Part shown: positions 38,501 to 50,829 of the stretch, one piece after another | Position numbering within the stretch: the first letter of the stretch is position 1 | How the letters are laid out: each line of letters starts with the position of its first letter | Assembly: GCA_009617715.1 (NCBI GenBank) | Contig: VTFK01000115.1 | Span: forward strand, 806,001 to 870,000 | DNA: 64,000 nucleotides | Reading direction: 5' to 3' | Origin: Plectrocnemia conspersa | Lineage: Eukaryota; Arthropoda; Insecta; Trichoptera; Polycentropodidae | Translations under genes and position numbers: made by a program | Notes under the pieces: generated by a model | What the model was told of the DNA's origin: nothing | The model's database searches: none | The model's input: the letters and a program-made list of their open reading frames with translations, nothing else

Positions 38501-39064
38501 TTTTTTTTGTCAAAATGGAAAAAAATCTGTATGTAAGCAGACTAAATTAATGTACAAGAAAATCAATTCAATTTTATGCAAATTTTATTGAATTCATTTA
38601 CATTTCCAATCCTGTTTTAACGCAATAAATTAGTTTCAGGAATTAACACATAGAAAAAAACGCGAGAAAAATTATCCGCAATAACCTTTTGAAAATTTGA
38701 CAGATTGCATCCCTAGATTAAAAAATCTTGTATAAAAAACAAGTGAATTTGCGTAAATTAATAGTGTAAAAAGTGGCATTAGTGGCACAATAAAATTTGC
38801 GTTAAAATGAAATCACATAAATAAAATTCGCATAACAAGCACTAATATCGTGATTAATTAAAAAAAATATTGTTTAAATTCGATCAAATTTTAAAGTTTT
38901 ATGAAACTTTTCCTCCAGAATTTATACACATCAATGTTGAATATTTAACACATAAATTTTTTTTTGTCAGATTTATGAACAATTTTATGTATTAGCAAGA
39001 CTAACTATTTTTTTTTACTCCAAATTTTTGAAATATTTATTTTTGCGGAACACCTATTTTGAAT

Positions 39065-39088
39065 CCGCGGAACACCAGTGTTCCGCGG
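39065..39088. repeat. Near-perfect palindrome near the hAT right end
   Basis: Perfect 11-bp arms, CCGCGGAACAC and GTGTTCCGCGG, separated by CA. It sits about 20 bp inside the terminal repeat. Subterminal repeats of this kind are typical transposase-binding sites in hAT elements. Confidence 0.85.
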
Positions 39089-39117
39089 AACATAGTTTGG
39101 GAAACCATGCCTTACTG

Positions 39118-39170
39118 TATGTATGTCTAACTTAATTTATTATTGAATACTTATTAAAATATCTTGGATT
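39118..39170 (-). mobile_element. LINE 3'-region remnant, part 2 (split by hAT)
   Basis: Continues the LINE match after the hAT insertion: GAATACTTATTAAAATATC-like sequence corresponds to 23005-23030 of the copy at 22.7-24.2 kb. Confidence 0.7.
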
Positions 39171-39175
39171 TTTTT

Positions 39176-39600
39176 GTTTAGGTTAAGTTTGCCTTTCAAC
39201 GGCAAATTTACGTTTTATAACTGTAATGAATATGTAAATATGTAAAGCTTTATTATTTGTATACATATAATAACATTAATTTTTAATTAAAAAATATTCT
39301 AATACAACGGTAGCTGTAAATTTATTTTCGCGAAAATATAATTTTAGCTGATATTCGCTAGTGAAAGTATATGCTGCTCTTAAAATGTTTTAAAAAAATA
39401 ATTTGAATGTTTTGACATGGCTATTTGCTATTCAAACATAAACTTATCATAATAAAATGCAGTTTAAAAACTATTTAGTGTTAGTTGTAGACTTTTTGTT
39501 AGGTGGGTTTGCTTAATTATTTTTAGTTAAGTTTAGATGAACGTTTCGAAACTGTTACAGTAAAGTTATATTTTGTCTAGTATAAATATTATTTTACCCT
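39176..39600. repeat. Foldback-type repeat copies
   Basis: Blocks similar to 28906-28970 occur direct at about 39176-39240 (TTAGGTTAAGTTTGCC, then GGCAAATTTACGTTTTATAA), inverted at about 39390-39440, and direct again at about 39520-39570 (AGTTAAGTTTAGATGAACGT). The first two facing copies could form a foldback element of about 265 bp. Confidence 0.45.
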
Positions 39601-42180
39601 CTAGGCTAGTTAAAATGTGCCAAACAATTAATTTATTATTTTACTGGGTATCAGTAAAACTGTATTCATTCACTGCATGAATATGTTTTTTGCAATGCAA
39701 TTCGCTGGTTTCGTACAGGATTAAATCAGTGGCATATTTAACTGACAGTTAAAAACCACTATTTACGTCGTTTTTTTAAAACCTCTTATGCTTGTCAAAA
39801 ATAAGTTAAGACCAGCATATAATATTAATAGCACAGTTCAGATAAATAATATTTTCACAAGTAGAAATATTTACTGGTAAAAATGTATTTCGATATGATT
39901 TCAATGAAATGCAGGTAAAAATATATTTTTACTGCTAATACACATATACTATAATATTTTGAACTAAAACATTCAAATATTTATAAAAAAATACCGGCTA
40001 TTAAAACACTTTTATCGTTTACATGACTTGTAGATACATTTTTTTAGAAATATTCTTTTTTTAAATAACGGGTATTTAACAAATTGAAAAATAACTCAAT
40101 TAAAAAATAAGGAGAAATATTCTTATGGTAACTCAAATTAAAATAAACTTAAGAGAGAAAATATATTTAAATATTTTCTGAATATTTCTCGTTTGCTCTA
40201 ATTTTTGCTTTTTATTTGAAGCACAAATTTGCAATGATTCTAATATATCTATCATTCGCTAGAATTTTAAAATGTTAATCGTTTTAATGATAAACTTTAT
40301 GGATTGATTTTTTATAACCAATGAAATTGTATCAACATAAAAAATACGCTTGATCAAAACAAAGTGTTATGATTAGTTATTTATACTTTTGTATGACTCA
40401 TATGTCATCAATTGGATCAAAGATACCTAAACTCAAATCTTATTACCATTTAATAAATCTATTATTTCGGCAGGCATTTTTTTGTCAATAGCTTTTTCGA
40501 TTGCTCTTTGAATTTATTTCCTCATCAACTATTGACCTCTAGAGGCAATTTCTATTCCATAAACTTCGAGTTGATTATAGCTAAAGAGTTTCTCAACATA
40601 TTATTTTCTGTTGATTTACTTTTATTTAGATCGTTTAAGCAAGAATCAATAAATAAAGTCTTGTTTTACTTTTGAAAAGTCATTTAGCTTCAGCTTGTTT
40701 TACATTTATTTCCAAATTTTATGTGTTTTTGCATTGTCTTCTATCATCTAACATATAAATGACTGTTTAGGATTTTTCAATATAAATTAATATCCATTTA
40801 AAAATTAAATGGGGTGACTATTATTTTATTATATTAATTATTTTTTAAAAGCAAATAATTGATAAAATTTTTTTTTATTCATTAATGACAAAAATCCTTC
40901 TAAAATATTACGTTTTATTCACCGTCGATTAATTAATTTATTTACGCCGCATTATATCACACTGCAGGTAAAGCGCATATCCCCTCGCTTCGGCATCGTG
41001 TGGGATAGAAATGGAGTGGTTCAGAAACAACAGGTGGTTGTGGTGATTAGTGGTACCATGCAAGGTGTTCACAGCAACAGTGCTGGTGGGTGGTGCTGTA
41101 TCTCGCAGCATCCACCAAGAATTTATAAGTTTTGCACGCGAATCGCAATTTAGTTTCGCGATTAGTGGATTAAGAAGCCCAACGCACCAATTATGACCAG
41201 TCATTAAGTAGCTACAGAGCTAAAGCAGTACCTTACTACAAAACGATCTGCCAATATAAGCACTTTAACTATGAATATGAATTATTGTTGTGCGTGTCAT
41301 TGCTTAATGAAATATAAATACATTGAATAATACCCGAAGACTTTTTAAGTTCCCATTAGTCACGAGCTTAATTATAAATAATGAAGTGTGCTTATAAAAT
41401 GCTCATTAGTATGTGAATCAAATGGACCTATCCTTGAACCCAATTAACAATCGAGTTCATAGCGCATCTATCATATATGCCTCTATGTGTTAAGTGGAAA
41501 CGGAAAATCGACTACCCGCTGTGTCTCGCTTGGGTGAACTATGTAAGGTATATGTATGTTACAATCGAAGACGATAATTGGCCAATGGCTCGAGTTTGGT
41601 TATATATTCTAGATAACCACAATTATTTTACCCAAGCATTTAGGCTTTTTAAAAATATTTTTGTACAAAAAATATGAAGAAATATGGACAGCAATATTTC
41701 ATTATTTTCTATTATTAGTTTGTACAATTTAATATAGAGAAAATAATAATGTAAAATAGTAATTTTAGTAAATAGGAGTTGAAATAGGGGTTTGATTTTT
41801 TATGAAAGTTGTCTATAACTATCAATTTATCGTCCTCAGATATAACTAACTAAAAATTTGATGGTTTCTTTGTCTTGATAATAAAAATAATATTTCTATA
41901 TTTTCTCTGTTCAAATAAACTTTAATTTTGCTCTTTGTTAAATCTTTATATATAATATTTGTTAAAGATCTGAATCAATCAGCGTTCTTAGCACGTCATC
42001 CTCAAATTTAAAAGTTGTTTTAAAATGAAAGCATACTTTAAATTTGTATTGCCCAATTTAATATGTTCTAAAGCAATATTGGTTTATTGCAAACGCCTAT
42101 TTATAAACTTAAATGGATTTAAAAGCATTTAAGCATTATTAAAACAATATGTGTTTTTTTTTTAATTTGAGCATTGAATT
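39600..42180. other. No gene seen; balanced island at about 40920-41560
   Basis: The island at 40920-41560 holds an 88-codon minus-strand frame (40938-41204) and a 66-codon plus-strand frame (41477-41677), neither with recognisable domains. The rest is AT-rich. Candidate regulatory DNA or unidentified repeat. Confidence 0.35.
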
Positions 42181-42189
42181 TATTTCATC

Positions 42190-42270
42190 AGCAATATGGT
42201 CAGAATAGCGTGATACGTAAGATAAAGACTGTTAACCCAGAGGTTTCGGGTTCGAGCCATGACAGCATAC
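42190..42270 (+). repeat. tRNA-derived sequence (SINE head or tRNA pseudogene)
   Basis: CTGTTAACCCAGAGG followed by TTTCGGGTTCGAGCC (about 42226-42258) resembles the anticodon arm, with GTT as possible anticodon, and T-arm of a tRNA-Asn. Pairing in the T-stem is partial and the acceptor stem is not convincing, so this is not a functional tRNA gene. Confidence 0.45.
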
Positions 42271-44400
42271 TATAAAAATCGCTAATATTAAAAATTAATG
42301 CTAGCTGTAAAATGACATATATTGATTATAAATTAAAATACACCTAATAATGTGTATAGATGTCACTGATACCCAGATCAAAAAGTATGGTGGTTCATAC
42401 TTAAGTCAAGTTTTTAAGATTCTAAAATTCATCTTGCCTTACGCACATCAATTGAGGAGCTCGAGGGAAGCTCTGTGCCTTATATTATCATATTGAGTAC
42501 AGATTCTCGAGCATGCTTCTTTCATCTAGTTGCCAAATAATGCAACCGATTCACTTTTAATACTACTTTAAAATCGCTGTCTCAATGCTTATAATTTTTT
42601 TTAAGAAAAATGTGCAAAAAATATTTTTAAATACCTCTTCATGAGAAAATATATATAATATCCATTTTTATTTTTTACAAAATTTTAGAAGGCATACTGG
42701 GATTCCTTCAAGTCGCGTCAACTAGTATATTTATAAGAGCAGTTTTTTAGACTGCTAGTTAAGAATATATACAATCTGGTGCTCTGAAAGTATTAAACAA
42801 CACCCCAATATTATAAATTATTATCCATCTGTTTTAAAGTATTGATTTGCTCTTATCCAGACCTAGCCATAATTGTATAAAATTTAATCTAAATATTCCA
42901 ATAATGTGTTTTTATTGTATACTTATACTTTGCATATGTACCTAAGAAAATAATCTTATTTCAGTCGAAAATGTAAGGAATATATTGTAGATTGGCAAAG
43001 ATTTACTGTATATATTATATTATGTTAAGTAAAATCAGTCTCGTGTATAAAAATATTTTATTTAATGATATTGCATATTTTTCATTATGATAATATGAAT
43101 GGACGCGAAATTTATGTGGCAATAAAGTCGTGGTAACCCTGTTCGCTCACCTCGTAATATTCGTGTAAAGAATTATCGACACATATCGATATAAATATCG
43201 AGAAATTGGGATGCTGATCCTCACGACGCATTGTTTTATTGGCGACCGTCACGAAAGCTCTCTCGGACCGTTGATATGTGAAAAGTGTTATTGTAAAAGA
43301 GTGTCTCGGTGTCGTATCCCACCGAGAGCGATATGAACATTCGATTCGCCATCACATAACTTACACACAGTTACACAGTTAATATCTTATTGTTTCACAT
43401 ACACTAATGGCTGGCTATTACAACGTGGCGCGTTAGAACACGCAACCTCTGTTGAAAAAATATTTATTACACTTCAACTTTTGCCATTATTGTATAATAT
43501 GTAATATAGAGCATTTATAACAAATTAATTTATTTTACCAAAAATATATATCTTTGAGTTATAAGTAATATTTATAAAACAATATTTTTTTCTTATTTTG
43601 AATAGAGAAGAATTTTAAAAGATCTTTCTTTTTTTCTATTGTGAAATAGATGGATTTTTGTTACCATTTAAAATCTCAATATTCGAGATACTTATTCCGA
43701 ATAATTTTGGAAATTTAATTAAGCACAAATAATAGTTATTTTATTATTAATTAACAAAGGTACGATTATTTGCAAAATTGAATTTTATAACTACTCTACA
43801 ATTGTTAAATGAGTCGTATGCAAAATTAGGCATTAGTGATTTTTTAATAAAAAATAAATTAGTATGTAATATTATTTTTTTATGAATGTCTGGGGACGAT
43901 AGTTACTCTTAAAGTTTTTTCTCCATTTGCAACCTGGGAACCCGCGTGGTCATAAACAGCTTTACTTACATTTTCAATTATAATGATTTTGGAAAATACA
44001 AATAATATTTTTAAAGATTATGACAAATGTAATTTATATTGAATTAAATTGCTTTGTAAAAAAAAAAAAAAATTGTAGATTAGGTGCAAAAAAAAAAGTA
44101 GTGAAACAGTTATCCAAATTGAGATATTTCGTAAAGTATGCAGCAAAAAATTTATATTCTAATAAAAAATCAAATTAAAAATAAATAAACTTATTCATTA
44201 GACCCAAAGATCTTAAAGGGCTAAATTTTTTTTATTATTTTATTAAATAATGTATACTGACTTGCTCGATTTTAATTAAACATCACGATATTCATTCGTG
44301 CGATTTGGAAAATCTATGTAAAAATAATCTGTGATGATCGGAATTAAAATGATATAAAAGCACTAATTATTAATTCATTATTATTATAAATAAAAAATAA
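42270..44400. other. No gene seen; balanced island at about 43110-43440
   Basis: The island contains TCGACACATATCGATATAAATATCGA-type inverted words near 43185 and no recognisable coding sequence. The remainder is AT-rich. Candidate regulatory DNA only. Confidence 0.35.
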
Positions 44401-44410
44401 AAAATATTTA

Positions 44411-44475
44411 GGTCCATATGGGATTTAAGCCCAGGTTTTTTAGATCAATAGTCAAAAATTTATACCACTTATTTA
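44411..44475 (-). repeat. tRNA-derived SINE-like copy
   Basis: On the minus strand a GACTATTGATC block leads into AAAAAACCTGGGCTTAAATCC and CATATGGACC. The box-B-like GGCTTAAATCC and flanks are shared with 48488-48560 (same strand) and, more loosely, with 47028-47062 and 47311-47350 (plus strand). Confidence 0.45.
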
Positions 44476-44779
44476 TCGTGCTGTAATCATTATGTAAAAA
44501 ATTTAGGTATTTTAAGGACAATATACTTTAATTATTGATATTAAAAATAATCCATTAAGTTTCTAAAGATTAGTTTAAAAATGTGTGTAATATATTTTTT
44601 TATTTATTGTATATCAGATTTTTTTTTTATTAATTTTTGGTTTAATTTGATTTGAAGGCTTTCTGTCATTGATTTTAAAGACTAGTGGATTTATATAGTC
44701 TAAGATAATATTTTATTAGAATTTTTCAGTTTGCGCTGTTATTATTAAATGTCAGTTTTATGACCGCAATGTATCACCT

Positions 44780-46150
44780 GTTCAAAGTTCCGAAATGTGT
44801 TTCTTAAATACAATTCTTTACAATACTCTATTTTTGTAAATATGAATTACCCTTTGACAATTTCACATCGAAGAGGTATTGAGTAATTTTCTTAATTTAT
44901 ATTTTCTTTATCTATCTTGTTCATAATAATTATTTTAATGCTTACCACTTACCTTATAATTTGACTGTATATGCCATTATTATTATTTTTATTATATTTG
45001 CATAATCGCGTTACAAGAGATAAATTAAATTAAGCAACGCAATTCAGAAAAATTCGATCACGCGCCGGCGATCGTAAATTTTGGATTTAAAGTCAGAGAT
45101 CGCCGGACTTAATGCCGAAGAACGTCAAGGGAAGAAGGGCATGCGCAATATTTTCGAGAGAAAACTTTAATTGTGTCTGTCGTTTCTTCAGCCCCATGCC
45201 GAGGACCACACTGCAAGGTACCATTCCATGACATGGCGTGACATGGACCGAACCGTGTCAACACATGAATTTAATGCTGGCCAATGCAGATTTTGTCTTC
45301 GGCTCGAGTGCTTTTCTGCGGACTTTTTAACTGAATTATTTTTTAATATATTTTTCTTAATTGATTATTATCTACCAGGTATTGTGTCAGTACAATAAGA
45401 AAATAAAACAAACTTGAACCGTTGAAAAGCGGCTATTATTTCCTGGCTTGATAACCCAGCGTCACCTTTGAAGTTCAACGTATCGCATTTGCGTCACGGT
45501 TATATATCACGGTGAAAAATCTCGCATATCTAGGAATGCCCTTAAATGGAATTTTATGCTAAATAGCAACACTCGAGATTCGTACAAAAGCCATGGCGTA
45601 GATTTACAGGCTCATGGCTCCCTTGTCGGCCGGATAGCCGGTGACACTCGAAGATGGACCGGAATGCTCTCCGATGAGACTATCTATCCTCGAGCCTTTA
45701 GAGTATGGCACCAGGATGGACATGCAAATACCAAAGGTGGACCGTTCTCACTTTATCAAACGCATCTACGGCATGAGACTGAAAACTCCGCGCATTATAT
45801 GGCAATACTGGGTCTCAGAACAATTCAGACAATATCTATCGATATCAATCCTTTAGAGTTTGATCACAGCCGAGAACAATAACCGATGCCGCTTTATAAG
45901 ACACTAAACGTCCGTTACCAAAATGGCATCGATATTTCGCCAGCATTCAAAAATATGAACCATCATCTCGTTGGAAAGATTTAAACCGAACGTTAACGTT
46001 TTACAAGCACGCTCGTAATTTTATGGCCCATGGTCCGATTTAGGGTCAGATGTAAATTCGATACATTTAAAATTACGAGTGTCCCACTGGGATATGGGAC
46101 AGAATCTTCGGGCGAAAGTCATAAGTAACAGTATTTATAGCCGGTGTGTG
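44780..46150. promoter_or_regulatory. Balanced-composition region, candidate regulatory DNA or unknown repeat
   Basis: From about 45000 to 46130 the sequence is distinctly less AT-rich. Open frames at 45171-45398, 45556-45882 (108 codons) and 45641-45856 overlap in different frames and resemble no protein I know, as expected when stops are depleted by composition. CATGACATGG and GTGACATGGACC words lie near each other at about 45226-45250. Confidence 0.3.
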
Positions 46151-46591
46151 CGTTTAGTATTCAAATCTCATGGTTATAAATTAACTGATTCACAAAGAAG
46201 ACTATTTTGCGATTAAGTACGTAATAAAATCAATTTAAATTTATCATATTTTAAATTTACATGAATTGTAACACGAATTCTGTCGATTTTTTTGAATTAT
46301 TAAATCCGCTTTATTTTGTGAAAGATAACCGTTTTTTACTTTGTGGCCCGACAAGCTACTTTATGCGGCCAGCAATACATAAATCAAATTATATGCATAT
46401 AATCTAAAAAATCAGAATATTGATTCCAGATAAAATAAATATGATTTTGGGTAGTTTATCTATTTTTGCTTATATAATTGATGACCATTTTTTATTTTCG
46501 CAATCAAATTTTAATCATATATATAAATTAGTATCGCCCCTGTGTAAAAATCAATAAAAAGTAGTTTAAATAACGCATAATTTTATATTTA

Positions 46592-46763
46592 TTAGTAAAC
46601 CCCCAATAGCACGGTAAATTGGAGCTGCGCTATTTGGATGCATGCAATTGTACTCATATATTTTTTTGTAGTGAGATATCTTCCCTTTGGCTAGCTCACA
46701 AATAAAATAACAGGCATCCGAATAGCACGTCTCTAATTTACCGTGTTATTGGGGGATCGACTG
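46592..46763. mobile_element. pogo/Tigger-like MITE flanked by TA
   Basis: This 172-bp element has inverted repeats of about 42 bp. The right end, reversed, begins CAGTCGATCCCCCAATAACA; the left end has CCCCCAATAGCACGGTAAAT. Both continue with a CTATTYGGATGC block. TA dinucleotides flank it (46590-46591 and 46764-46765), the target duplication of the Tc1/mariner/pogo superfamily. The CAGT terminus fits pogo/Tigger elements. No coding capacity. Confidence 0.85.
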
Positions 46764-47027
46764 TATATACATATATATTTTATTATCTATACAAAAAATT
46801 AAATTTATTAATAGCATAATACATAAATTTAAAAAAAATATGTTGTATTTTATAAAAACAAACGTTTGTTATTGATTTATTAGCAATATTTTTTTAACCT
46901 TTATATGATCAGCACGTAAAAATATGATAAAAGTCGATGAGTATTGACCCGAAAGACCTGTGTTTTTAAGCGCTCTTTAATTTTAAACGTATTTGGGAGA
47001 TCGAAAGTAGTGATTATTATATGAAAG

Positions 47028-47062
47028 TTTCGGATTTAAATCCCATATAGACTTGTGTTTTC
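47028..47062 (+). repeat. SINE-like box B copy
   Basis: CGGATTTAAATCCCATATAG followed by ACTTGTGTTT resembles the tRNA-derived repeat at 44411-44475 in opposite orientation. A weaker copy is at 47311-47350. Confidence 0.35.
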
Positions 47063-48487
47063 TATTATATCAGTTGTTTGCATATAATTTTTAATTTAAA
47101 TGGAATATTACAAATTAGTTATTTTTTAGATTTTTTTGAACTAAAATATGAATTTCATAAGGATTATTAAAAATTGATCTATAGTAGTTTGTTTATAAAA
47201 TTAAGTTTTTAAAACCAGTTGATAATGAGCCATTTTTAAAATTTGTAAAAAATCATAGATTAATGTTTCCTAGATTTGCATTATATCTTGTATTAATATT
47301 TGAATGATAAAGATCAGGGTTAAAATCTCTTATATAGAATTGTGTTTTAAAGAGATTTTAATAAGTGATAAATATATTAATATAATCCGAATCAGTTTTC
47401 CTATATTTTCTGTATCTCACAGATGAATATCGAGATTTTAATTAAAGTCGAAATAATAAGCTACTTAGAAAAAATATTTATATGAAAAAAATATATACTT
47501 ATAATTTCGATTGATTATCACAGATTATGTTTTCCTAGATTGTCTCAAACTCACGGATAAATATCATGATTATTGATTGGAGTAATGCAATGTGACATTT
47601 TATATTTATAAGCTGTAATAATACTTTATAAATATTATTATATATGTCAATGATTTGCAAAGTTTAAGTAAGGTAACTCATTAGTTACTCGGTGGTTGTT
47701 AATTGTGTTTGAGCTAATATATTCCAACGAAGTATAAAAATTATTATATATGTACATATGGATACTAAAATAGTATTACTGTCATTTATCGCGCGTTTAA
47801 AAATATAAAATATTATTTAGATGTTTTTAAATGGAAAGTTGATGTACTGCGGTTATTTATAAATTAAATTAAATATACCTAAAAAAATAAAAAATACTTT
47901 AAACACAAGTGTTGTGAAAATTACTTCCTTAAATATTCACTTTTGAGTGCAAAGCATCAGAACTTCTAGAGCTCTAAAACTTGGATCCATTAATTTCGTA
48001 TGCCAACCCAAATTTTTCCGCCGCTTCTCTCTTCTTGAGTATAACCCTTAATTGAATATGTGGTAGGACCAAAAATAATTAATATGCACCTTTTAATAAT
48101 AACGAGACAATAAATTCTGATCAGTATTGCTTTTACATTTAGATTATTTAAACTTAGCATTAGGATACAATGAAATATTGCATTTTCTTTCACCACGATA
48201 ATGCCTTATAACATGTGGCGTTTAACCCAAAAGTACTTCCCTGACTCGGTATCTTATATTTAAAATTATTTTTAAGCCTTAAAAATGTCTTTTAAAGTAA
48301 TTAAAGAAAAAACATTTAATACCCACATGATATTATTTAGAAGCTGCAGTTGCTAATGTATACGACTTATCTTGATTTTAAATCAACATGAACATCTATA
48401 AAATACTAATCTGTAGTACTACTTTTTATTAATCGGGATTCTAATTACATATTCTTTACAGTCACAATTAAAACTAAAAATCAATAA

Positions 48488-48560
48488 GGTTTATATGGGA
48501 TTTGTACCTAAGTTTTTTGGTAGTAGTCATTGACTTATTCTTCACTGATCATAGCTGGTA
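48488..48560 (-). repeat. tRNA-derived SINE-like copy
   Basis: On the minus strand GTCAATGACTACTACC, AAAAAACTTAGGTACAAATC and CCCATATAAACC align with the copy at 44411-44475, retaining a box-B-like core. Confidence 0.45.
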
Positions 48561-50820
48561 TTTTCATCTTCAAACCTAAAGGTTTAAGTAATGACAAAAA
48601 AAGGTCTTATAAAATATTATAATTATTTTCGCATTAACTAATCATATAAATAGTCGTCATAAAACAGCTTAAAAATGTTTTTACCCAAATAATATTTAAT
48701 TCTCGACGTAATTGAAAGCTTCACTTGCCATAATTTTATCATGTTGTAAGTACCAGTAGTACCGGTACACTAAGGAAAAATGGTAACGACGAATTAACTT
48801 TTTTTATATTGTGATTTTTTTAATATTAAAATATTTATATTAAATTAAACTTATTGCAGGGCCTGTTTCAATTAGCAAATAATATACAAATGTAATTTCT
48901 TAATCGTCAGTAATTTTGTGATAAAGGTTTGGAATTTCAATGTCTAAAGGTGTGAATATAGGCATTGATTTTTTCACAATAGTTTCTTTGAAATCTAAAA
49001 TCATTATTTTCCGAACAACCTATTCGTCGCGTTTTTCGCCTACGAGTTTTGTTATACATATTTTTTGTGTTTATTATTTATGCAAACAGGCGTGCGTTGA
49101 CGAAGTGCTGAAAATACTCCCACGGTGTTCAGAGGCGTTCAAGAGTGACCCATTATTTGGTAGTATATGAATGGCCGAATGCAACGCATCGGTCACAAAT
49201 GACTTTGTCATCGTCGTTCTCACGGACGTTACCTTTGAACGCCATCTCCTAGCATTCCATCACATGTCAAATGGCTTTTTTTGGTTCAAAAAGAGCCACT
49301 CTGTTGTCTCCCCTTATAAATATGTAAGTGTTCTCCGGCATATGTAACGAATTTCTGGTCCGGCCAGTGTTGGTTCAATAAACAGAACACAGTCCGATAT
49401 ACAAATTGGTTCTCCAAATTATATGGTCAAAGTTACACGTGAATACGGCCATTGTTCGTGGGATTCGTAACAAAGCCTTTCAGGTAGTTCGGTGCCACTT
49501 CAGAAGGCTCCACATTTTTCACTGACACCTACCAATAACAACAACGCCACTTGGTCCACTCACCGAATACGCTTACTAACCACTCTTGGGTCGAATTCCA
49601 TTTTTTTTCAAATAAAAAAATAAAATCCTATATTTTATATTATATTAAATAAAAATATGGAATTCACCTAATTAAATACATTAAATACAATAATTCAAGA
49701 CATCTATTTATTTACATCTTACTTGATAAAAAATAATGAATTAAATTATTTAATGCATAAGTATATAAAAATATTGGTTTATTTGAATACAAATATTAAA
49801 CTGGATTATCTTTATATATAAGTAAGTTTAACTAAGAACCATTCATAAATACAAAATAGCAAAAATTTATATCGGTATATTATTTCAAATTTAAGTTAGG
49901 GTAGATTTTTATAGATATTCCATTTTATTTCGATAAGAACCACAGCTTTTTTAAACCCTTCTACAGTATAACATTTACAATTATACTGGAGTGAAAAATA
50001 AATGCTTTTAAAAATTTAGAAATAATTTAATTTAGCAATTTTTATGTCCCAGATTAATTTTATTATCTTTATATCTAATCTAAGACTCAATGACCATTTT
50101 GAATAAATATTATTTAAATATTGATTATTTCACTAGAAATTTAAACCTTAGATTTAAACCACTTATTTATTAGCTATTCTTAGTAAATAATATATTCACA
50201 AATATAAAATTTGCGAATCATGTAATATATTGATATTTTTTTGTTGTCGTCTTATAAATTTGGTGATCAGAATATTGTCTTAAGATTTAACACCATTTCC
50301 TACAAATTGAAAAAAAAATGTTTATCCTATTTTTTGTGACCGTCCCAGTAGCGTGATGACCCACGTATTAACTCATATGGCTATGGCCATACGAAAACAC
50401 ACGTCCGGAATGACAAGTAGTGTTGACCGAAACACTTGACGCACTTGCATATTCAAATGGTCACATTTCAAACGGCTGAAATCTTCATTAACAGACGATG
50501 GTGCGCGGGCGTGAAGGTGTTAGTGTGAAACAGGTAAGACACAGGTGTGCCGTATTAATTACCAACGCCAACATTTCTCGTGCCTGTGTACGTCTGTGTG
50601 TCTCAGAGGCGGCTCGTTAGCGGGGCACGGTCACTATTGGTTTTGACTGGCGATTATTACATTTATATATTCGATCTTGTGTATTGATAATAAAATAAAA
50701 TCAGAAACCGGAACTTGATAAATTTTAAAAATGTTTAAAAGTAGTTAATGATATGGTTTAAAATAAATTAATTTCTAAAATTCAAGTGACTGGGTTTATC
50801 GGCTCTAAAATCCAGATCAA
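48560..50820. other. No gene seen apart from the LTR-like segment; island at about 50330-50640
   Basis: AT-rich DNA with more balanced sequence at about 49080-49600 and 50330-50640. The 76-codon frame at 48940-49170 is not recognisable. No coding gene is supported. Confidence 0.35.
49180..49480 (+). mobile_element. Possible LTR fragment
   Basis: A GC-balanced island with TATAAATA at 49315-49322 and AATAAA at 49377-49382, about 60 bp apart, the compact promoter and poly(A) arrangement seen in many insect LTRs. No matching second copy, target duplication or gag/pol remnant was seen, so it could equally be a host promoter-like or regulatory segment. Confidence 0.25.
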
Positions 50821-50829
50821 TGTAATCTA

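Larger units (their letters stand above)
38076..39109 (-). mobile_element. hAT DNA transposon, internally decayed, with 8-bp target duplication
   Basis: The 1034-bp element starts CAGGGTTTCCCAAACT and ends with the inverse, CATGGTTTCCCAAACT on the minus strand (15 of 16 match). It is flanked by identical 8-bp CCTTACTG at 38068-38075 and 39110-39117, the hAT target length. GGAACAC subterminal repeats occur at both ends, including a near-palindrome CCGCGGAACAC/GTGTTCCGCGG at 39065-39088. The minus strand carries the transposase C-terminus. It is inserted in a LINE remnant that resumes at 39118. Confidence 0.92.

Noticed and set aside
38304..38591. 95-codon plus-strand frame inside the hAT element
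   Set aside because: The minus strand of the same stretch encodes a clear hAT transposase C-terminus, so this is its shadow.
42190..42270. Functional tRNA-Asn gene
   Set aside because: The acceptor and anticodon stems do not pair convincingly; only anticodon-loop and T-arm resemblance remains.
49180..49480. Host promoter from TATAAATA at 49315
   Set aside because: No downstream coding exon is visible; kept only as a weak LTR-like segment because AATAAA follows closely.
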